In this document: positions 56,946 to 64,000 of the stretch, piece after piece | Layout of the letters: the number at the start of each line of letters is the position of its first letter | Numbering within the stretch: the stretch's first letter is position 1 | Program-made: the position numbers and the translations under genes | The notes under the pieces: model-generated | Told to the model about the DNA's origin: nothing | The model's input: the letters and a program-made list of their open reading frames with translations, nothing else | Databases searched by the model: none | Assembly: GCA_031308135.1 (NCBI GenBank) | Contig: JAHLJT010009355.1 | Location: 3,719,217 to 3,783,216, forward strand | Direction: 5' to 3' | DNA from: Acheta domesticus | Lineage: Eukaryota > Arthropoda > Insecta > Orthoptera > Gryllidae | Length of the DNA stretch: 64,000 bases

Positions 56946-57345
56946 GAACAGTTCGTGCCGCTACTATCTCAAAGTTAAGGAACGTTCATACTTGATTTTT
57001 AGTTTCGATGCAATTCAAATTTTTCATCCACTTACCTCCAAACACACCCACACACACCAGTAGGACAGTACTGGCACAGAATAGATACTACATCACTACT
57101 AATATCTAATCTGTGATACTGGGACCTACATTATTTAACAACCAATTATCCAGTCTGCATGAAAGCAGTTCTACAATTATTACAAATATTTTATTTAATA
57201 ATAAATTATAAAATCATTAGGTTTTCCGATTGGGAGTTTTTTTTTAGGTAAGGAATGTGTTGATGAATATTTAAAGGTGTTTTGTGTTAATTTCTTTATT
57301 TCTTGTTCTCACATTTATGTATGTTTTCAGATTTATATCACAGAA

Positions 57346-57575
57346 ACGTAACACTAGAAGGACCGAGTGTGTCAAAATGACACATTTGTGATATGTACTA
57401 CAACGTTGTGCTTGAGTTTTAAAAGTTAGAAAACTGTTTTTTGTAAGTGCTTTCTTTAGTGCATGAACTTCATGTGCTGTAAAGCTCAATCCTTTGATTT
57501 TCATAGAATTGTAAAAAAACTTAGTTATACCTAGAAGGACCGCCATGTGTCATATTGACACATTATACATTTCCA
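57346..57575 (+). repeat. Direct repeat with CTAGAAGGACCG and TGTCA-TGACA box
   Basis: CTAGAAGGACCG followed by TGTGTCA...TGACACAT occurs at about 57352 and again at 57532 in the same orientation. The box resembles the ends of some piggyBac-type elements, but TTAA flanks are absent. Confidence 0.5.
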
Positions 57576-58896
57576 AGTCTTGCTATTACATTTTTGTCTC
57601 ATAGCTCCGTTTCCCAAAGGAAATAGTTTATCTCTGTTTATCAGACTGTTAAGACCACTGTTACCTTCATGAATTTCGATGCATGATGATAACAATCCGA
57701 TAGATATCGCCGGATACATTCTGTTCTTTACGAATCAACAGTAGTTGTTACAGAGAACTTTTCGTGTGCAGAACATTATTGCAAGCTGTGAGTGTGGGTG
57801 AAACATTGCATAATGAGTAGAGAAAAAGGACTGGGAGTACAATAAATACTTCGTGAACTATAACATCTTATTGCCGCCTCCCATATTGAAATTTTCATTG
57901 AAACATTTGGAGCCGTTTTTAAGAAAATTGCGTTTAAACGTTACTGTAAACGGGAAATTTAAAGCTCTATTTCACAGAATTTTTTGAGTTCTAGAAAAAC
58001 TTCATTCGAAGTCATTTTAACCTTTTAAAGACTAATGGGAAAGAGGTTTCCCAGAGCATTTCAACCCAGCGGTACCAATGGGAACGTTTTCGCTTGACCT
58101 CCAGAGGCGTGCGACGGCTCTTATCTATCGCTTGCTGACGGGTGACAAGCAGCGGCGCGGCGATTCTCACGTTCGGCGATCCGGCCTACGCCATCCGGTA
58201 GGGATGTGTTGACGGAGTACGGTCTTGAGGCGCGAAAGGAAGCGTGGGCTGCTCTGACTTTTCATGCTTCTACAGTGCGCCGCCGCTAGAGAAACATTGG
58301 AGAATGTTGATCGCCATTCAACATTCACCTGGAGACGCCACTCTAACGACAATAAAATTATAATAAGTTCACATACCACAGTAAGAACTGAAGAGATGAT
58401 TTCTGTTTGGAATTTATAACGGAATTTGGGTTTCGTGGGGCATGTACATATTACTTTCACAAATTTGTTCCATAATATATTCTTTTAACTTCGTATGTAA
58501 TAATTAACTTGTATTAGAAAGATATTTTTTCGACAGTAGCAGATAACAATAGGGAGCAATCAAGTTTATATCAGTGCAATAAATATATCGTTTTCATATT
58601 TTGTTATCTATTGTATTGTATTATTTGTAATGTCTTAATATTTTATTGTATTGGCATAAACCAAAGACGTGGTTCCATATAAATATCTCTTCAGCTTATC
58701 AAAGCTTTTCTTTTGTTAGGGCGCCTTCTTCTTTAGGCCCTTGTACTTATATATAGCGCTTCACTGTCTACTATCTCCTGTCACACACCCCATTCATAAC
58801 AAACCCGCTACGGCCCACGCTTTTCACGGGCGATCGCAGTCGTATTCTGCTACTAGTTGCTGCTTGCGCTTGGGTCGTGTGCTTTTTGAAGTAAAA

Positions 58897-59010
58897 ATGG
58901 CTTGTCGAGAACAATCGCTGACAACACGCAAAATTGAGTTACTTTTGGATAGTGACAGTGACTGTGCATCTGTGTCCAGTCTGGAAGATGATCCATGCCA
59001 AAATAATTAA
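58897..59010 (+). pseudogene. Possible piggyBac-like N-terminal fragment
   Basis: ATG at 58897 opens MACREQSLTTRKIELLLDSD followed by SDCASVSSLEDDPCQNN and a stop. The L...E....L.DSDSD..S acidic start resembles the N terminus of piggyBac-type transposases. Only 37 codons remain, with no transposase core downstream. The resemblance is short and acidic, so confidence is low. Confidence 0.3.
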
Positions 59011-59588
59011 ACATTTTCAGCTCCGATCAAGCTGTCCATCTTCGTGCATTGATTCCGTTCAAGATACTAAATCACTACAATTTCGCTTTATCCATGTTGT
59101 ACGAAATACATTTCTTACGCATTTAAAATAAAATTAAGGAAAATTAAATACTTTTACATTTTTAGAATTTTTTTTCACTTTCCCAAACCACTTTGAAAAA
59201 TTTGAAAAAATCATACTTTTCATAGTTTTATATAGATTCAATATCCTAAACGGCTATTTGAATATTTTAAAAATATTTTTTTATTTCAAAAATAGATTCT
59301 TCAAATTCCAACTTTGTAATTGATTTTCATAAAGTATTATGTAGGTTACCTCTTTGCAAGTGGGAAATATTTTTTTAAATTTTGAAACATACTAAATATA
59401 AAAGCAATTTAAACATCAAATGAGGAAAACATCGTTGCGCAGGTTGGGTGGGTGGAGTAAAAAATGAAAATTCGCAGAAAAAATTAATAGAATCATTGCT
59501 CAAAATATTACTTAATTTTGCAGAGGAAAAGTGGATACTGTCTTACTCAGTTAAGCCCTTTAAATCTCTATCAACAAGGACTTTCAAC

Positions 59589-59956
59589 AAACCAGCAAGA
59601 CTGTTAGAGCCGGACGCTATAAGGGAGAGGGCGGGCTCGCCACCCTCATGACTAATAAATTAGTAACCAAATAGTTAAAAATTATATTTTTGGGTGCAGA
59701 TGAATGGTAAGAAAATTAGTTTTGCGGTAATAAATTAGTAATAAAATAGTCAAAAATTATGGCACTAGTTTGGTTTGATTCTGCTATGGTGGGCGGGCCA
59801 GCTTGATATCAAGCTGGCCCGCCACCCGTTTTTTGGGTGAAAATGAGTGGTAAAAAAATCGGGTTTGCGGTAATAAATTAGTAATAAAATAGTTAGAAAT
59901 TCTGGTACTAGTTTGGTTTGATTCTGCTATGGTGGGCGGGCCAGCTTGATGGACCT
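59589..59956 (-). mobile_element. Two-unit copy of the 145-bp-unit element
   Basis: Read on the minus strand it has the same 5' end, the same first-unit variant (ACCAGAATTTCTAAC), one palindromic junction, the same last-unit variant (CATTCATCTGCACCC), the tail hairpin with one change, and the same 3' end. At 368 bp it is 869 bp shorter than the 51-kb copy, equal to six units. Confidence 0.92.
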
Positions 59957-60993
59957 AGCTAGTACGCATGCGCCCGAAGCATGCAAGACGGGCGGTTCAC
60001 GAAGATGTCTGCTTCTTTCAAGCACTAAAAGACATTGTACCTCGTGTTAAATTAACAAAAATTGTACACGTATTGTGCCGCGTGTTAAATTAATAAAACC
60101 AACGCGAACAAAAATTACAGGATTTTTTAAATGAGAACTGGAGCTATCAGTTAGCATTCATGTGTTAATAAAATTATGTTTTAATAACAACCACAGTGAA
60201 AATATAGTGTCATGGCCGGTTTAAGGTAAGATTCGCTCGTCACTGTGTACTTGAATGCATATATTATATTTCTTGGTTCAACAATGTATTTTTTTTTACT
60301 CCCATTGTATAACGCTGTCTTTGGATGGCTGCAACCAGTTGCATAAAGATGGTCATTTCGATACAGATTTCATTATGATACAGGTTCTTGGCCAATCACA
60401 GAGACGCTTACAAATCAAGTATTGTCACTTCATTAATCGTTGAGAATTGTTGCAGTAAATGTTTCGTTCGAGTGTATATTAAAATTGCATTTAATATTAT
60501 ATTAAGCTTCTCAGTTTTAATTTTATTTTATTAGTAGTAATATTTACGTCAAATATTATTAAAAATAAATTGGATCGTCATTTCACTTTTATCCTATTTG
60601 ACTAGCGCAGTGGTAGTTATTGAAGAGAACTTTCAGTGAGGTTAAGATCTGAACGCAAGTCATTTTATGTTATTTGCTGCTTCTGTGAGGCTGTCCTTCA
60701 AAAAACGGCCAATTCTTTAGTTTAAAATATTTAGTGAATGGTGGTTCTTTCTGATGGTGTTGACGTTTCCAGAAATGAGAGGAAATGCGAAAATACGGAA
60801 GTCGGAATATTATTGCCGCAACTTTTGTAGTCCCTCGCCGGCGCTCTGGTAAAGCACAGCCACCTGCGGGTGTAGGGTAGTGATGTGTCCGCTAGGTGGC
60901 CTTGGCTGAATCTTGAATGTCGACTGCCAGGAAACGATTCAGTGGGGAAGTTTAACTTATAAAAGTTACCATAAGTCGTAGAAAAAGTACCGT

Positions 60994-61115
60994 ATGAAAC
61001 TCGATGTAATGGGTATTAATACACGAGTGTGATATTACGATACGAGCGAGGTACGAGCGAGTATCGTAAATTTCACACTCGTGTATTAATACCCATCATT
61101 ACATCATCGTTTCAT
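60994..61115. repeat. Large perfect-centre palindrome
   Basis: Arms of about 57 bp meet with no real loop. Both carry GGGTATTAATACACGAGTGT and TTACGATAC. One arm has a few inserted bases. It could extrude as a cruciform. Confidence 0.92.
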
Positions 61116-61146
61116 AATGTACTATTAATGTCGTTTTTGGTTCATT

Positions 61147-61706
61147 CAAATTTTTGATACTTCCAATTTTACACACCTCCCCTTGAGGTTCCAGTTAATG
61201 AGAGCCGACCGTATTCAATAAAATGAAAGTTCTCTCGACATTATTTTCCAACTGTTTAAAAACCATGTCAGTGGCCGGCGAGATTTAAAATTATGAAACT
61301 GGTATTCCCAAAGGTAGGAAAGATTGGTTACTGCAGGTTTGCAGGACACATGGGAATGCAGTTTGCTTAACTTGTTTTGTAGATCGACATTCACTCGCAG
61401 TGGTGTAGTTCTTGCAAAACTTACATCTTCAATAAAACGATTATAAACAGTTTGTCTCATTACTCATCATCAAATATGTATTATAATATCTTTTAAGAAT
61501 AGTTTCTTTGCAATTTTAATTAAATAATGCACCACCACAGGCACTAATCTTTCATACCTTATGGAAAGTTAATTTCATACTTTAAAATTTCGCCGGCCAG
61601 TGTCATGATTTTTTAAAAGTTGGAAAACAATGTCGCGAGAACTTCTATCGACTCTCTTTAATTGGAACCCCAAGGGGAGTGGATAAAATCCGAAGTATCA
61701 AAAATT
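61147..61706. mobile_element. 560-bp element with about 150-bp inverted arms
   Basis: The left end AAATTTTTGATACTTCC and the right end, inverted, GAATTTTTGATACTTCG start arms that also share CTCCCCTTG, GAGAGYCGA, TCTCGCGACATT or its variant, TTTTCCAACT and CTGGCCGGCGA. The loop is about 270 bp and non-coding. It directly follows the palindrome at 60994-61115. Confidence 0.85.
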
Positions 61707-62743
61707 CTGCTGATATATGAAGACTGAAAATGTGCGCTGAGGGATTCCCATGTACAGCGGTAAATTAAAAAAATATGATCGCAGTTATTTACACACGATG
61801 TCAACACACATTCTGCAAGTGATGAATAATCGTGTCCTTCAAGTGACTCCCTATGTACTAATACTCATTAACATGCAAATGTGTATGTCCCCATCCTTCC
61901 GAAGTCGTTTTCCTTTCCCACATTCCCATCCCCTGGCGCCTCTGCTGGGAAAAAGGACGCGAGATGAAGCAACGCAAAGCGTGCGAGTGAATTAGCAACA
62001 ACACTTGTAAGGTTTGAAGCATTGCAGGAGAGATCAGAGATACCGACAGGAAACGCCCATGTGAAACATGTTGGACTTTTAGCCACCTTGGATCTATATG
62101 TTGGGTAGGAATGAAAGTTCGGTCAGGGAGCATACGCTCGGTAGCCTGACAACAGTTTCCTCCTGTTCTCCTGTGTCTAGTCAGTCGATGTATCACAGTG
62201 ACAAGTCCTCCAAACGGTACGAAATCCTTACCAATGCAGTAGGCTGCAACCCGCTTGACACACTAGCTTCAGCGAAGTCTTATTCCAATCGAGTAAACCA
62301 CGAAAGGATTACGAATTTCAACGGTTCGCACAAGCACACGTGAAGGAACAGTAGGAAACGCCAAGAGTACGACAAAATTCAACAATTCGTAACAGGCTCT
62401 GGTTAACTGTAACGATCGATTCAGATGGCAGCGCCAACGAATAAAAGGAGCTTTTCATTTGTTTATTTTACGCCAAACGCAGTTAAAAAATGTGTCTGAC
62501 GTGCTACGGGGAGAAGCGTTTTCTAAGCACGTTTTCTTAATTCTACGATCCGACCCTCAGTCACACAGAAGGAAATGAGCGTTTTGGCAAGAAATGATAA
62601 AAAGACATATTCGCTCCGGTGCAATAAAATCTATTTACAAGAGCAAATCAGTTGCAGATTTGGGTTCTTATCCCTCATCGAAGCAATCGACTTTCTTCCA
62701 CACATGTGAATAACTACATTTAACTGAACTCTTAGAAGACATT

Positions 62744-62790
62744 TATGTGCAGAAGCAAAACAAGGGCCATCTCAGCATTTGCGCGAAGGG
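62744..62790 (+). repeat. Third copy of the repeat flanking the 21-kb LINE
   Basis: ATTTATGTGCAGAAGCAAAA followed by CAAGGGCCATCTCAGCATTTG matches the outer part of the right arm at 23700-23740 (inverted), with one or two differences. Confidence 0.8.
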
Positions 62791-64000
62791 TCAATCCACT
62801 TTCAGTGGTTCAGAACTAGTCGCTCGACCATCTCGAAAAAAATTCATACTTGGTACAAGCATTTCCTTATGTTTCGATAGTTCAAAAACATCTTCAATTT
62901 TTTTATTGTACCTGGTTTACAGATGGCGGCCGTTTTTGTTTCGCGCCGTGCGCCATTTTTCGCTTTTGTAGACATTTACTATTTTCTCAATTACTCAGCT
63001 CTGGGTTGTTCTAGCATTTTAGAACAAAAAGCATTCGATTCAGTATACTCTGGTCTACGAATCGACATTTTATTTACCTACCCTTCTATGTTTCCATTTG
63101 GGAAATATTTGCAACCACATCTATGGGAAGCGAATGAACGAAATTCGATCTTCAGAGTAATATCTCAAAGAAGGAATAGAATCACATCCTTCATTTTTTC
63201 TTTTTCTCTTTCTTTTTTTACACAAAACAGTATAGTTACTTTTTGTAAAATAACATTGGTCAATAACGTACTTGAAAATTACATCTTAAAAATTGGAATT
63301 TTGGATTCCCTCCCCCCAATTTTCAACTGTAATTTCTCTGTTCGGAGACCAGACAAAAATCTCAAAATTGCACACATGCTACATCGCTGTAATACCAAAC
63401 TTCAGTAAACATGTGAACTTTTAGCTTTAACTCCAAGTATTTTTTAAAAATTGTAAACTTAGCACAAAAAGGCTACATTTCCTCATTGAGGATACGTTGT
63501 GCCAAGTAGTAATCATATTATTTTGACGCTATTTTAAACGAAAATCTACATTGATTTAGAATAATTATTTATACAAACAAAAGTGGCCTAATGTATAATT
63601 TTCAATATTACGTGATATTTTAAAACAAACTTACAACTTGACATCTACGTTTGTAATTGAAAATATGGTCATCTTGCTTTTAAAAGCTGAACCGCCTAAT
63701 ACAATTGTTTATAATATATAACAAATAAATAAATTCAGCGTTTTGTTAATTTTTTTTGCGTTTACATTTGCCATTTTGCTTACTACTTCTGAATGTTTCT
63801 GCATTTCGCATTTGCTGTAATTGTAAGAATTTGTGCATTGTGATCACTGTATCCTAAATCAGTTGTCGCAATTTCTTATCTAGTAGTGATTTTCCTAATT
63901 ATTATTTGATCGATTGCTTTCTTTGAATAAGCCAAAGAGTATAGCTACAATGGAACTTCTGAAAGCTGTCATTTGATGCATCTTATACGTACAGTATTTT
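62791..64000. other. Right edge: no supported gene
   Basis: AT-rich sequence. A 161-codon frame (62923-63408) has no recognisable motif and the codon use of random AT-rich DNA. Confidence 0.4.

Noticed and set aside
62923..63408. 161-codon plus-strand frame
   Set aside because: No recognisable motif; amino-acid use is that of AT-rich random sequence; no introns, neighbours or poly(A) signal to support it.

Overview
The window is animal, almost certainly insect, genomic DNA. One long intron-rich gene on the minus strand fills the left two thirds, and the rest is dense with transposable elements. Long AT-rich introns, a mariner relic, several non-LTR retrotransposon (LINE) relics, hAT-like elements and tRNA-derived SINEs suggest a hemimetabolous insect with a large genome, such as a cockroach, termite or stick insect. 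The exact order cannot be fixed from sequence reading alone.

The gene is the insect orthologue of SPECC1L (cytospin-A), a coiled-coil protein with a C-terminal calponin-homology (CH) domain that links actin and microtubules. I assembled 14 coding exons by hand from splice sites, phase continuity and family similarity. They run from a GC-rich first exon (ATG at 42604) to a TGA at 169-167. Exons 2-8 encode the coiled coil, exons 10-12 a Ser/Pro-rich linker, and exons 13-14 the CH domain. Exons 8, 12 and 14 are short. Exon 9 (about 13935-12247) is a 1.69-kb symmetric phase 1-1 exon coding for about 563 residues of disordered sequence. With it the protein is about 1418 residues, without it about 855, and both versions stay in frame.

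The introns carry: a LINE 3' end (3.5 kb); a 405-bp inverted-repeat element (5 kb); Helitron-like 3' ends (8-9 kb); a hAT-like element with a perfect 8-bp target duplication (9.3-10.7 kb); LINE relics (17 and 19.7 kb); a fold-back element and a broken Jockey/CR1-type LINE between inverted arms (20-23.7 kb); a dead mariner (26.4-27.4 kb); a DNA transposon with TAGA target duplication interrupted by a LINE (28.6-31 kb); a hAT transposase tail (31.3 kb); two tRNA-SINE copies (33 kb); a hairpin element (34.2-34.6 kb); a full-length SINE (35.8-36.2 kb); a LINE fragment (37 kb); a hAT-like MITE (38.9 kb); and a pogo/Tigger relic (41.8 kb).

Upstream of the CpG-rich first exon (43-64 kb) I see no convincing host gene. 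This part holds GC-rich blocks, a 537-bp inverted-repeat element (44.8 kb), a 20-copy 32-bp minisatellite (48.7-49.3 kb) and several copies of one mobile element. That element carries internal 145-bp units joined by strong palindromes. One copy has eight units (51.0-52.3 kb) and an inverted copy has two (59.6-60.0 kb); a third is truncated and a fourth is old. A further palindrome and inverted-repeat element lies at 61.0-61.7 kb.
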